From NCBI RefSeq assembly GCF_002479325.1, contig NZ_DLMO01000180.1, positions 1-25,711 on the forward strand: a stretch of DNA of 25,711 nt, written 5' to 3'. Origin of the DNA: Brevundimonas sp. UBA7534 (GTDB lineage: Bacteria > Pseudomonadota > Alphaproteobacteria > Caulobacterales > Caulobacteraceae). The position numbers and the translations under genes are program-made. Below are positions 7,336 to 15,703 of this stretch, piece by piece. Positions within the stretch are counted from its first letter, which is position 1; every line of letters begins with the position of its first letter. The notes beneath the pieces are model-generated. The model had not been told where the DNA came from and did not search any database. It was given only the letters and a program-made list of their open reading frames with translations.

Positions 7336-8286
7336 ATGACGAATAGGAAGGCGACCACGGATGTCGGGCGGTCCGTCCCGCGGCAATCGGCGGGGGCCGC
7401 GCGGTCGGCTGCCGGGGACGATCCGGCGCGGGGGGTGACGAGCGGCGCGTGTGCGGGGACGAACGGCGCAGGCGGCCTGGTCGATCGGCTGCGCGGCGCG
7501 GATACGCGCGATCTGGCGACAAGCTGGCTGGCGATCGCGTCGGTGGCGGCGGTCGTGACGACGGTGAACGCGCTTTCCGTGCTGGCCGACGCGCCGGACC
7601 TGGAAAGCTGGAAGCCTTGGGTGTGGGAGGGGTCCAGCGCCGTGGTGGTGCTCGTGCTGACGTGGATTCCGTGGCTGACAACCGCCGCGGCGCCGCCGGA
7701 TCAGGCGCTGGCGGCGGGCTGGCGGCCCAAGGCGTCGTTCATGGCCGTCCATGCCGGGGGTCTGCTGACCTATTCGGCGCTGCACGTGGCGGGTTTCGTG
7801 GTGTTGCGGAAAATGGCCTACGACCTGTGGGCGGACGGGCCTTACCAGTTCGGCGACCGCTTCATTTACGAACTGCGCAAGGACCTGCTGGGCTATGCGC
7901 TGTTCGTCGGCGTCTTCTGGTTGGTCGGCTATCTGCGTCGGCGCAAGGACGAGCCGGTGCGGCCCGTCAGTTTCGACATCCGCGACGGCGCGCGCCTGAT
8001 CCGCGTGCCGCTGGCCGACATCTTGGCCGCCAGTTCCGCCGGCAACTATGTCGAGTTCTGGCTGGCGGACGGCCGGCGGCCGTTGATGCGGGCGACACTG
8101 GCGGCGGTGGAGGTCGAGCTGGAACGGTTCGGCTTCGTGCGCGCGCACCGCTCCTGGCTGGTCAACGCCGGGCGCGTGACGGGACTGCGGCCGGAAGGGT
8201 CGGGCGACTGGACGGTTGAACTGGGCGGGGTCGAAGCGCCGCTGTCCCGCCGCTATCCGCAGGCGTTGGAGCGTCTGCGCGGTTGA
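7336..8286 (+). CDS. Membrane-anchored LytTR-type transcriptional regulator
   Basis: A 316-residue protein with four predicted transmembrane helices (about 63-83, 98-117, 136-158, 183-201) followed by a LytTR DNA-binding domain from about 211 to the end. LytTR hallmarks include IRVPLADILAASSAGNYVEFW, MRATLAAVEVEL, FVRAHRSWLVN and the closing APLSRRYPQALERL. There is no response-regulator receiver domain, so it is probably a one-component regulator tethered to the inner membrane, sensing through its membrane part. The first 60 residues are low-complexity and poorly supported. The start is uncertain: ATG 7336 is chosen, but it lacks a clear ribosome site, while GTG 7315 follows a GGGGG run and would overlap the acyltransferase start. 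The divergent acyltransferase is the obvious candidate target. Confidence 0.85.
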   Translation: MTNRKATTDVGRSVPRQSAGAARSAAGDDPARGVTSGACAGTNGAGGLVDRLRGADTRDLATSWLAIASVAAVVTTVNALSVLADAPDLESWKPWVWEGSSAVVVLVLTWIPWLTTAAAPPDQALAAGWRPKASFMAVHAGGLLTYSALHVAGFVVLRKMAYDLWADGPYQFGDRFIYELRKDLLGYALFVGVFWLVGYLRRRKDEPVRPVSFDIRDGARLIRVPLADILAASSAGNYVEFWLADGRRPLMRATLAAVEVELERFGFVRAHRSWLVNAGRVTGLRPEGSGDWTVELGGVEAPLSRRYPQALERLRG

Positions 8287-8293
8287 CGCGAAA

Positions 8294-8322
8294 AAGGGCG
8301 CGGCGGTGATCGCCGCGCCCTT
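8294..8322 (-). terminator. Intrinsic terminator of katG, possibly acting in both directions
   Basis: Positions 8294-8305 and 8311-8322 form a perfect 12-bp stem (AAGGGCGCGGCG with its complement) around the five-base loop GTGAT. Read on the minus strand the stem is followed by a run of T (complement of AAAAA at 8291-8295), giving a textbook Rho-independent terminator 20 bases after the katG stop. On the plus strand the stem is followed by TTCGTGGTT, a weaker T-run, so it may also stop LytTR transcripts. Confidence 0.9.
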
Positions 8323-8341
8323 CGTGGTTGGCGTCAGGTCG

Positions 8342-10570
8342 TCACTTCAGCAGGTCGAAGCGGTCCAGGTTCATCACCTTGGTCCAGGCGCGGGCGAAGT
8401 CGCGCACGAACTTCTTCTGGGCGTCGGCCGCCGCATAGGCCTCGGCGATGGCGCGCAGCTGGGAGTTGGAGCCGAAGATCAGGTCGGCGCGCGTGCCGGT
8501 CCACTTCAGCTCGCCGGACACGCGGTCGTGGCCTTCGAACACCGTTTCGCTGTCGTCCTTGGCCTTCCAGACCGTGTGCATCTCCAGCAGGTTGACGAAG
8601 ACGTCGTTGGTCAGGACGCCGGGCCGGTCGGTGAAGACGCCCAGCGTCGTCCGCCCGTGGGTGACGCCCAGCGCGCGCAGGCCGCCGACCAGCACCGTCA
8701 TCTCCGGCGCCGTCAGGGTCAGCAACTGGGCGCGGTCGACCAGCAGCTCCTCCTGGCTGAGGCGGAAGCGGCGGCCGTGATAGTTGCGGAAGCCGTCGTC
8801 CAGCGGCTCCAGCACGGCGAAGCTTTCGACGTCAGTGTCCTCCTGCGCGGCGTCGGTGCGGCCAGGGGTGAACACGACCTCGACCGGATGGCCGGCGTCG
8901 ATGGCGGCCTTTTCGACCGCCGCCGTGCCGCCGAGCACGATCAGGTCCGCGAGCGACACCTGCTTGCCGCCATTGGCGCGGGCGTTGAAGGCGGACTGCA
9001 CGCCCTCCAGCGCCTTCAGCACCTTGGCCAGGGTCTCGGGCTCGTTGGCGGCCCAGTCCTTCTGCGGCGACAGGCGGATGCGCGCGCCATTGGCGCCGCC
9101 GCGCTTGTCCGAGCCCCGATAGGTGGAGGCCGAGGCCCAGGCGACGCTGACCAGGTCCGCCACCGACAGGCCGGTCGCCAGGATGTCGGCCTTCAGCGCA
9201 TCGATGTCGCCGGCGTCGATGATCGCGTGCGTGGGTTCCGGGATCGGGTCCTGCCACAACAGAACCTCGGCCGGCGCTTCCTCGCCCAGGTAGCGGCTGG
9301 CCGGCCCCATGTCGCGGTGGGTCAGCTTGAACCAGGCACGGGCGAAGGCGTCGGCGAACTCGGCCGGGTTCTGGTGGAAGCGACGCGAGATCTTCTCGTA
9401 GATCGGGTCGATCCTCAGGGCCATGTCCGCCGTCGTCATCATCGGCGGATTGCGCCGGGTGGCGTCATGGGCGTCGGGAACCAGGGTCTGGGCCTCGGGC
9501 TCCTTGGGCTGCCACTGGTGCGCGCCGGCGGGGCTCTTCACCAGTTCCCATTCGTGGCCGAACAGGGTGTCGAAATAGCTCATGTCCCATTCGGTCGGCG
9601 TGGGGGTCCAGGCCCCCTCGATGCCGGAGGTGATGGTGTGGCCGCCCATGCCGGAGCCGTGGGTCGAGTGCCAGCCCAGGCCTTGGGCGGCGATGTCGGC
9701 GCCTTCGGGCTCGGCCCCGATCAGGCGCGCGTCGCCGGCGCCGTGGCATTTGCCGAAGGTGTGGCCGCCGGCGACCAGGGCCACCGTCTCCTCGTCGTTC
9801 ATGGCCATGCGGCCGAAGGTGTCGCGGATGTCGCGACCCGAGGCGGCCGGGTCGGGATCGCCGTCGGGACCTTCAGGGTTGACGTAGATCAGGCCCATCT
9901 GGACCGCCGCCAGCGGGTTCTCCAGATCGCGTTCGCCGGAGTAGCGGGTCGAGGCGTGCTTGCTGTCGGCCAGCCAGACGTCCTCCGCGCCCCAGTAGAT
10001 GTCCTCTTCCGGCTCCCACACGTCCTCGCGGCCGCCGGCGAAGCCGAAGGTCTTGAAGCCCATGGATTCCAGGGCGACGTTGCCGGTCAGGATCATCAGG
10101 TCGGCCCAGGAGATGCGGTTGCCGTACTTCTGCTTGATCGGCCACAGCAGGCGGCGCGCCTTGTCCAGGTTGGTGTTGTCCGGCCAGCTGTTCAGCGGGG
10201 CGAAGCGCTGGGTGCCCGACGAGGAGCCGCCGCGCCCGTCGGCCGTGCGATAGGTGCCCGCGCTGTGCCAGGCCATGCGGATGAAGAAGGGGCCGTAGTG
10301 GCCCCAGTCGGCCGGCCACCACGGCTGGCTGTCGGTCATCAGGGCGGTCAGGTCGGCCTTGATCGCCTTCAGGTCCAGCTTGCGGAATTCGTCGCGGTAA
10401 TCGAAGTCCGGTCCCATTGGGTTGGCGGGTTCGACGTTCTGGTGCAGCACCTTGACGTTCAAGGCGTTGGGCCACCAGTCGCGGTTGGTGCGGCCGCGCG
10501 AAACGCGGGGCTTGGCGCCCGAGCCCGTCACGGGGCAGCCGCCGGCAGGTTTTTCGTCGCTTCCGTCCAT
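8342..10570 (-). CDS. katG: Bifunctional catalase-peroxidase
   Basis: A 742-residue class I haem peroxidase that disproportionates H2O2 and oxidises peroxidase substrates in the cytoplasm; full length for KatG with both the catalytic N-terminal and the degenerate C-terminal peroxidase domains. Key residues are present: distal R98, W101 and H102 in FFIRMAWHSAGTYR, Y229 (MGLIYVNPEG) and M255 (FGRMAMND), which with W101 would form the Met-Tyr-Trp crosslink needed for catalase activity, and proximal haem ligand H270 in VAGGHTFGKCHGAGD. The ATG at 10570 is preceded by GGGAGAG about seven bases upstream. It has its own promoter-like region upstream and an intrinsic terminator downstream, so it is probably a single-gene unit although it follows astB on the same strand. 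Confidence 0.97.
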   Translation of the reverse strand: MDGSDEKPAGGCPVTGSGAKPRVSRGRTNRDWWPNALNVKVLHQNVEPANPMGPDFDYRDEFRKLDLKAIKADLTALMTDSQPWWPADWGHYGPFFIRMAWHSAGTYRTADGRGGSSSGTQRFAPLNSWPDNTNLDKARRLLWPIKQKYGNRISWADLMILTGNVALESMGFKTFGFAGGREDVWEPEEDIYWGAEDVWLADSKHASTRYSGERDLENPLAAVQMGLIYVNPEGPDGDPDPAASGRDIRDTFGRMAMNDEETVALVAGGHTFGKCHGAGDARLIGAEPEGADIAAQGLGWHSTHGSGMGGHTITSGIEGAWTPTPTEWDMSYFDTLFGHEWELVKSPAGAHQWQPKEPEAQTLVPDAHDATRRNPPMMTTADMALRIDPIYEKISRRFHQNPAEFADAFARAWFKLTHRDMGPASRYLGEEAPAEVLLWQDPIPEPTHAIIDAGDIDALKADILATGLSVADLVSVAWASASTYRGSDKRGGANGARIRLSPQKDWAANEPETLAKVLKALEGVQSAFNARANGGKQVSLADLIVLGGTAAVEKAAIDAGHPVEVVFTPGRTDAAQEDTDVESFAVLEPLDDGFRNYHGRRFRLSQEELLVDRAQLLTLTAPEMTVLVGGLRALGVTHGRTTLGVFTDRPGVLTNDVFVNLLEMHTVWKAKDDSETVFEGHDRVSGELKWTGTRADLIFGSNSQLRAIAEAYAAADAQKKFVRDFARAWTKVMNLDRFDLLK

Positions 10571-10639
10571 CTCGTTTCTCTCCCGAATTTCGGCGCAGGG
10601 AAAGACCCGACGCCTGTAGGGAAGAACGGTATCAAAGCG

Positions 10640-10691
10640 ATAGCGATAATCTAAACATTATATTCTTTTGATTACTATAGGCTAAGACTAT
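10640..10691 (-). promoter_or_regulatory. Putative katG promoter with OxyR-like dyad
   Basis: This AT-rich island stands out from its GC-rich surroundings. On the minus strand a perfect TATAAT lies at 10662-10657; seventeen bases upstream, at 10685-10680, the -35 position reads TTAGCC, far from TTGACA. Exactly over that position is ATAG-N7-CTAT (10677-10691), the dyad form of an OxyR half-site, and a second near match ATAG-N7-CTAA lies at 10640-10654. A strong -10, a poor -35 and an overlapping OxyR-type site fit an activator-dependent peroxide-response promoter. The match covers only the palindromic ends, not the inner T and A of the full OxyR consensus, and the standard 22-base repeat of the dyad is not present, so the regulator is an inference. 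Confidence 0.5.
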
Positions 10692-10699
10692 GGTTGGCG

Positions 10700-12034
10700 T
10701 CATCCGCGCTGGAAGGGATAGAAGCCTCCGCCAAGGCCAAGGATCTGCGTCAGCTCGTCCAGGGCGCCCCGGCTTTCGACCAGCAATTGCGGATCGGCCA
10801 GGTCGGCGGGCGCCAGCCGGTCGCGGTACCAGGTCGCGCCCCAGACGCTGAGCGCGCCGTGCAGTTCTTCCGTCAGCCGCATTCCGGGGTTGGTCGCGGC
10901 CAGCTCGGCCTCGGTGAGGACGACGCGCAGGCGCAGGCAGGCCGGTCCCCCGCCGTTCCGCATCGACTGGCGCACGTCGACGTATTCCACCCGGCCGATG
11001 GGGCCGTTGGAGGCGGCGAGGCCTTCAGCGACCGCATGGCTGCGGGCGTTGTCGCGCGTCTCGGTCGGGCAGATCAGGGTCAGGCGATCATCGCCCGGAA
11101 CCTGGATCAGCATGGAGTTGAACAGATAGCTGCCGATGGCGTCGGCCAGCGGCAGGTCGGCGGACGAGACCTCGACGAAGATCGGCTCGAAGCCCTCGGC
11201 TGCGCGGCGAATGGCGTCCTTGGTCACGCCCGCATCCTCGAACGCCAGGTCGTGGAAGAACAGGGTGTCCAAGGCGCCGACGCAGACCACGTCGTTGTGG
11301 AAGGTTCCGCCGGCGATGGCGGCGCGCGACTGCTGGGCCAGGACGGCGCCGGACGCGCCGTGGCGACGGGCGACGGCTTCCGACGCCTCGCGGGTCTGGC
11401 GGGCGGGGAAGGGGCCGTCCCACGGCTCGAACGCTTCGCGCCCCCAGACCAGAAGATTGACGCCCGGCGCGCCATGCTCGGCGCACAGGCGGACGTGGTT
11501 GGCGGCGCCTTCATCGGCCAGATGGGCGGCGGAGGGCAGGGCGTCGTGGACGGCGAAGCGCGTGGTGTCCGGGAACAGGGCGTCCAGCGCTCGCTTCGTC
11601 TGCGCGTGCTCCAGCGAGCGGTGCAGATTGGTCACCAGATTGGCGGGGGTGAAGTGCACCCGGCCGTCGGCGGCGTCGGCGGACGGCGTCACCGTCGCGG
11701 CGTTGGCGGCCCACATGGGCGAGGCCGAACAGGCGGCGGCGGCGAAGCTGGGCGCCTCCTTCCAGGCCCGCTCCAGCACCTCTGCGTCCGAACCGGAAAA
11801 GCCCAGCGAGCGCAGGAAGAGGACGTTGGGCCGCTCGTGCGGCGGCAGGACGAACTGGGGCAGGCCCAGGTCAGCCAGCGCCTTCATCTTGTCGAGACCT
11901 TGCAGCACCGCCGCACGCGGGTTCGACGCCTCGCCCTTGTTTAGGCTGGACGCCAGGTTGCCCGGCGACAGGCCCGCGTAGGAGTGCGTCGGCCCGATCA
12001 GGCCGTCGGCGTTGGCTTCGACGGCGGTGGTCAT
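10700..12034 (-). CDS. astB: N-succinylarginine dihydrolase
   Basis: AstB hydrolyses N2-succinylarginine to N2-succinylornithine, two ammonia and CO2, the second step of the arginine succinyltransferase pathway. The 444-residue protein has the family length and the catalytic triad of the guanidine-modifying fold: E175 (HLADEGAANH), H246 (GGTFHNDVV) and C366 (GGGPACLRLRVVL), almost the same numbers as in E. coli AstB. The N-terminal GLIGPTHSYAGLSPGNLAS is highly typical. The ATG at 12034 overlaps the astD stop in an ATGA, so the two are translationally coupled. It is the last gene of the operon; katG lies 129 bases downstream on the same strand, and no terminator hairpin is visible after astB. 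Confidence 0.97.
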   Translation of the reverse strand: MTTAVEANADGLIGPTHSYAGLSPGNLASSLNKGEASNPRAAVLQGLDKMKALADLGLPQFVLPPHERPNVLFLRSLGFSGSDAEVLERAWKEAPSFAAAACSASPMWAANAATVTPSADAADGRVHFTPANLVTNLHRSLEHAQTKRALDALFPDTTRFAVHDALPSAAHLADEGAANHVRLCAEHGAPGVNLLVWGREAFEPWDGPFPARQTREASEAVARRHGASGAVLAQQSRAAIAGGTFHNDVVCVGALDTLFFHDLAFEDAGVTKDAIRRAAEGFEPIFVEVSSADLPLADAIGSYLFNSMLIQVPGDDRLTLICPTETRDNARSHAVAEGLAASNGPIGRVEYVDVRQSMRNGGGPACLRLRVVLTEAELAATNPGMRLTEELHGALSVWGATWYRDRLAPADLADPQLLVESRGALDELTQILGLGGGFYPFQRG

Positions 12035-13446
12035 CGCAGCCCCTTGATCTCGCCTTCGATGTTGGCGACGGCGTCGGCCTCGAAGCTCGCCACGGGATAG
12101 GCGCAGTAGTCGGCGGCGTAATAGGCGCTGGGGCGGTGGTTGCCGCTGGCGCCCAGGCCGCCGAAGGGCATGTCGCCGGCGGCGCCTGTCGTCGGGCGGT
12201 TGAAGTTGACCACGCCGGCGCGGATGCGGCGGATGAAATGGTCCCATTTCTTCGGATCGTCGCTGACCAGACCGGCCGACAGGCCATAGCGCGTGGCGTT
12301 GGCCGCCTGGATCGCCGCATCGAAGGTCGGGACGCGGACGACCTGCAGGAACGGGGCGAACATCTCTTCGTCCAGCACATTCAGGCCGGTCACGTCGATG
12401 ATGGCCGGCCGCACAAAGGCGCCCGGCAGATTGTCGACCGGCCCCGAGGCGCGGATCACCTTCGCTCCCAGGTCGATGCGCTGTTGCAGGGCCTGGAGCG
12501 CGGCCTGCGCCGCCTTCTCCGAGATCAGGGGCCCGGCGTAGGGCTCAGGATCGCTGTCCCAGGGGGCGAAGGTCAGCCGATCCGACAGGGCGGCGACAGC
12601 CTCGACGACGGCGTCGCCTTGTGCGCCCTCCGGCACGATCAGGCGGCGCGCGCACGAACAGCGCTGGCCGGTGGTGACGAAGGCGGACTGGACGACGATG
12701 CCGGCTACGGCCGCGGCGTCGGCCGCGTCCCAGACCACAAGCGGATTGTTGCCGCCCAGCTCCAGCGCCAGGATGACGTGGGGATCGTCGGCGAACTTTG
12801 TCCTGAAATAGGCGCCCGCCGCGCCCGAGCCGGTGAACATCAGGGCGTCGATGCCGGCGTCCAGCAGGGCCGCGCCGGTTTCGCGGCCGCCCTGCACCAC
12901 AGTGATGACCCCCTCGGGCAGGTCGGCCGCCTGGAAGCATTCGGCCATGACCTGGCCGACCAGGGGGGTCTCCTCCGACGGCTTGAAGACCACGGTGTCG
13001 CCGGCCAACAGGGCCGGGACGATGTGGCCATTGGGCAGGTGGCCGGGGAAGTTGAACGGGCCGAGCACCGCCGCCACGCCGTGCGGCCGGTGGCGCAGGG
13101 TCGCGCGGCCGAAGGCGGTGTCGTTGCTGCGCTCGCCGGTGCGCTCGTCATAGGCGCGGATGGAGATGTCCACCTTGCCGATCATGGCGGCCGCCTCGGT
13201 CTTGGTCTCCCACAGCGGCTTGCCGGTCTCGCGGCTGACGGCCTCGGCGATCTGGGGCGCGCGATCTTTCAGCACGGCCTGATAGCGCTTCACCGCGTCG
13301 ACCCGCGCCTGGCGCGGGCGGTCGGCCCAGTCGGGGAAGGCGGCGCGGGCGGCGTCGACGGCGGCCTGGACCTGGGCCGGGCTGGCGGCCTCGCCCTGCC
13401 AGTTCACGGCGCCGGTGGCGGGATCGGTGGATTTGAAGACGGTCAT
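12031..13446 (-). CDS. astD: N-succinylglutamate 5-semialdehyde dehydrogenase
   Basis: AstD oxidises N-succinylglutamate semialdehyde to N-succinylglutamate with NAD, the fourth AST step. This 471-residue aldehyde dehydrogenase carries N133 in GPFNFPGHLPNGHIVPAL, the glutamate E229 in LALELGGNNPLVV, and the catalytic cysteine C263 in TTGQRCSCARRLIVP. The QRCSCARRL wording and the FPGHLPNGHIVPALLAGN-like block distinguish AstD from other aldehyde dehydrogenases. It is about 20 residues shorter than E. coli AstD. Its ATG overlaps the stop of astA and its stop overlaps the start of astB, both as ATGA, so the three ast genes appear to be translated as a coupled set. Confidence 0.95.
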   Translation of the reverse strand: MTVFKSTDPATGAVNWQGEAASPAQVQAAVDAARAAFPDWADRPRQARVDAVKRYQAVLKDRAPQIAEAVSRETGKPLWETKTEAAAMIGKVDISIRAYDERTGERSNDTAFGRATLRHRPHGVAAVLGPFNFPGHLPNGHIVPALLAGDTVVFKPSEETPLVGQVMAECFQAADLPEGVITVVQGGRETGAALLDAGIDALMFTGSGAAGAYFRTKFADDPHVILALELGGNNPLVVWDAADAAAVAGIVVQSAFVTTGQRCSCARRLIVPEGAQGDAVVEAVAALSDRLTFAPWDSDPEPYAGPLISEKAAQAALQALQQRIDLGAKVIRASGPVDNLPGAFVRPAIIDVTGLNVLDEEMFAPFLQVVRVPTFDAAIQAANATRYGLSAGLVSDDPKKWDHFIRRIRAGVVNFNRPTTGAAGDMPFGGLGASGNHRPSAYYAADYCAYPVASFEADAVANIEGEIKGLR

Positions 13447-14450
13447 GATTTCACTCGCACGGACTGGCCCGCGCGGACTTTCAGCGCGGCGGCGGTTTCA
13501 GCGGTCAGGCGCACGGCGTCGCCCTCGATGTCGCACCGGGCGCGCACGGCGCGGAATCCGGCGACGCTGTCGGTCGAGATCAGGGCGGGCAGTTCGGCCT
13601 CGATCTCGGTCGCGATCTCGACGGAAAGGGCCCGGGCGTCGCGCACGGTGCGGATCATGTCGCGCGGGCACGACACGGTCGGGCCGGCGTCGAAGATGTC
13701 GACCAGGCCGTTGGGGCGGAATCCCTCGCTCTCCAGCAGGGCCATGGCGGGCACGCCCTGCGGATGCACCTTGCCGATCACGGCGCGGGCGGGCTCGGGC
13801 AGCAGTTCGACATAGATCGGGTGGCGCGGGGCCAGGTCCAGGATGAACTGCTTGTCGGTCGAGCCGGTCATCCGGTCGGCGTCGTCGAACTCCATCGGGA
13901 AGAACTTGTGCGCCACATGATCCCAGAAGGGACAGGCGCCGTCGGGGGTGAAGACGCCGCGCAGTTCGGCCAGAACGGTGTCGGCGAACAGGTCCGGCTG
14001 GGCGCCGATCAGCATGTAGCGCGACTGGCTGAGCAGGCGTCCGGCGCCGCCCTTCCTGCGATCAGCCTTGAGGAACAGGGAGCCGACCTCGGTCCAGCCG
14101 GTGCATTCGTTGACCAGCACCAGGGTCTGGTGATCCAGCTTCACGCCCAGCGAGGGCGACTGGACGGTGTTGTTCACGACGCGGAACGAGAAGAAGGGCC
14201 GCTTTAGGCCCACCGTCGCCTTGACCGAGCCGACGCCGTCGATGTCGCCGGTCGAGGCGTCCTCCAGCATCAGGGTGTACCAGGCCTCCTGCGGGGCGAT
14301 CTCGCCGCGGAAGCTGGCCTGGCTCAGATCCAGTCGTTCGGACAGGACGTCGGGATCCTCGGGCAGGCTGGTGAAGCCGGGGCCGGACAGGATGGCCAGC
14401 TCCAGCAGGCTGTCGAGGTCGGCGGGGCCGGCGGGGCGGACGACGAGCAT
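13443..14450 (-). CDS. astA: Arginine N-succinyltransferase
   Basis: AstA transfers succinyl from succinyl-CoA to the alpha-amino group of arginine, the committed step of the AST pathway. The 335-residue product fits the family (E. coli about 344). Typical stretches are MLVVRPAGPADLDSLLELA at the start, GFTSLPEDP, CTGWTEVGSLFLKADRR, GAGRLLSQSRYMLI, CPFWDHVAHKFFPMEFDDAD and GKVHPQGVPAMALLESEGF. The ATG at 14450 begins two bases after the stop codon of the upstream hydrolase, so it is in the same transcript. Only one copy is present, rather than the paired subunits known from pseudomonads. Confidence 0.95.
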   Translation of the reverse strand: MLVVRPAGPADLDSLLELAILSGPGFTSLPEDPDVLSERLDLSQASFRGEIAPQEAWYTLMLEDASTGDIDGVGSVKATVGLKRPFFSFRVVNNTVQSPSLGVKLDHQTLVLVNECTGWTEVGSLFLKADRRKGGAGRLLSQSRYMLIGAQPDLFADTVLAELRGVFTPDGACPFWDHVAHKFFPMEFDDADRMTGSTDKQFILDLAPRHPIYVELLPEPARAVIGKVHPQGVPAMALLESEGFRPNGLVDIFDAGPTVSCPRDMIRTVRDARALSVEIATEIEAELPALISTDSVAGFRAVRARCDIEGDAVRLTAETAAALKVRAGQSVRVKS

Positions 14451-14452
14451 TG

Positions 14453-15703
14453 TCAGGGGGTCTCCATCCGCAGGGATTTCAGCTTGGCCGCGTCGATGTC
14501 TCCGGACGCGACCTTGCACAGGATCAGGGCGCTGAGCTGGGCGCGCTCGACGAAGCTGTCGGGCCAGGCGAACTCCTGGTCCGAATGGATGTCGCCGCCC
14601 CTGACGCCAAGGGTGTCGATGTTGGGCAGGCCGGCGGCGTGAAGGTTGTTGCCCTCGCACACCCCGCCCGAGGATTTCCAGGCGATGTTCTGGCCCAAGA
14701 GGGCGCCGGCCTCGCGCACCGCTTCAAACAGGGCCGTCTGGGCGGCGTCCATCGGCTTGGGCGGACGGGTGAAGCCGCCGTGCAGGTCCAGCGTCAGCCC
14801 CTCGAACGGCGGCGCGGCGGCGATGCGGCGGACCTGGGCGTCGATCCAGTCGGCGGCGGCCTTGTCCGGCACCCGGACATTGAAGCGGACGACGGCGTTG
14901 TCGGCGACGACGTTCAGCGCGCCGCCACCTGAAATCTTGGCGACATTGACGGTGACGCCCTCATGCCGGCCGTTCAGACCGTGCAATTCGGCGGCGATCA
15001 TCGCGGCGCCGGCCACCGCATTGCGCCCCTCCTCGAAGGCGCGGCCGGCGTGTGCGGCCTTGCCTGCGACGATCAGGTGGTAGTTGCCGCTGCCCTTGCG
15101 CGCCCCCGCCAGGGTTCCGTCGGCCAGGGCCGGTTCGTAGGTCAGGCCCAGGTGGCCGTGCGCGCCCAGTTCGGCCAGCAGCGGCGCGGAGGCGGGAGAG
15201 CCGATTTCCTCGTCCGGGCTGAGCAGCACGGTCCAGCCGACGCCGTGACGGTCGGGGTGGGTTTCGAACGCCTCCAGCGCGGCCAGCAGGACGCTGATCC
15301 CGCCCTTCATGTCGGCCACGCCCGGCCCGTTCAGGGCGCCGTCGGCGCGGATGGTCACGGTCTGAAAGCCGCTGTCGGCGGGAAAAACGGTGTCGTAGTG
15401 GCCGGTCAGCACGACCTGGATCGGCGCCTCGGGCCGGGCGACGATCTTCAGGGCGTCGGCGTGCGCCTCGGTGCGCACCGAGCCGTCGTCGGCGACGGTG
15501 GTCGAGCCTTGCGTCGGGATCCGTTCGACCTGGGCGGGCAGGCGCCGTGCCTCGGCCTCCAGCGCGTCGAGCGCCGCGTTCAGCCCGGCGGCGTTGCGGC
15601 TGCCGGAGTTGATGTTCGCCCAGTCGATGGTGCGGCCGATGATGGCGCCGCGGCGCGCGGCGACGTGATCGAGCACGGTCTGGTCGGCTGGAGATATCCG
15701 CAT
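14453..15703 (-). CDS. M20 family metallohydrolase, likely N-succinylglutamate desuccinylase substitute
   Basis: A 416-residue zinc amidohydrolase of the M20 family (carboxypeptidase G2 / ArgE / DapE type). The di-zinc site is complete: H102 and D104 in LTGHYDTVFP, bridging D131 in GPGVADMKGG, catalytic E165 and E166 in LSPDEEIGS, E190 in TYEPALADG, and H373 in RGGDIHSDQEFA; H218 in GKAAHAGRAFEEGRNA is the dimer-site histidine. No signal peptide is seen, so it acts in the cytoplasm. It is the first gene of the operon, two bases before astA. AstE, the normal last AST enzyme, belongs to the unrelated M14-like family and is absent here, so hydrolysis of N-succinylglutamate is the best guess; a general acyl-amino-acid hydrolase is the alternative. 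The ATG at 15703 has AGGG upstream. Confidence 0.88.
   Translation of the reverse strand: MRISPADQTVLDHVAARRGAIIGRTIDWANINSGSRNAAGLNAALDALEAEARRLPAQVERIPTQGSTTVADDGSVRTEAHADALKIVARPEAPIQVVLTGHYDTVFPADSGFQTVTIRADGALNGPGVADMKGGISVLLAALEAFETHPDRHGVGWTVLLSPDEEIGSPASAPLLAELGAHGHLGLTYEPALADGTLAGARKGSGNYHLIVAGKAAHAGRAFEEGRNAVAGAAMIAAELHGLNGRHEGVTVNVAKISGGGALNVVADNAVVRFNVRVPDKAAADWIDAQVRRIAAAPPFEGLTLDLHGGFTRPPKPMDAAQTALFEAVREAGALLGQNIAWKSSGGVCEGNNLHAAGLPNIDTLGVRGGDIHSDQEFAWPDSFVERAQLSALILCKVASGDIDAAKLKSLRMETP

Noticed and set aside
8216..10654. 812-codon open frame on the plus strand opposite katG
   Set aside because: Antisense shadow of a highly conserved katG in GC-rich DNA; composition is Gly/Arg/Val/Ala/Gln-rich with no recognisable motif.
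12136..13815. 559-codon plus-strand open frame opposite astD and astA
   Set aside because: Shadow frame; astD and astA are unambiguous from catalytic motifs and coupled overlaps.
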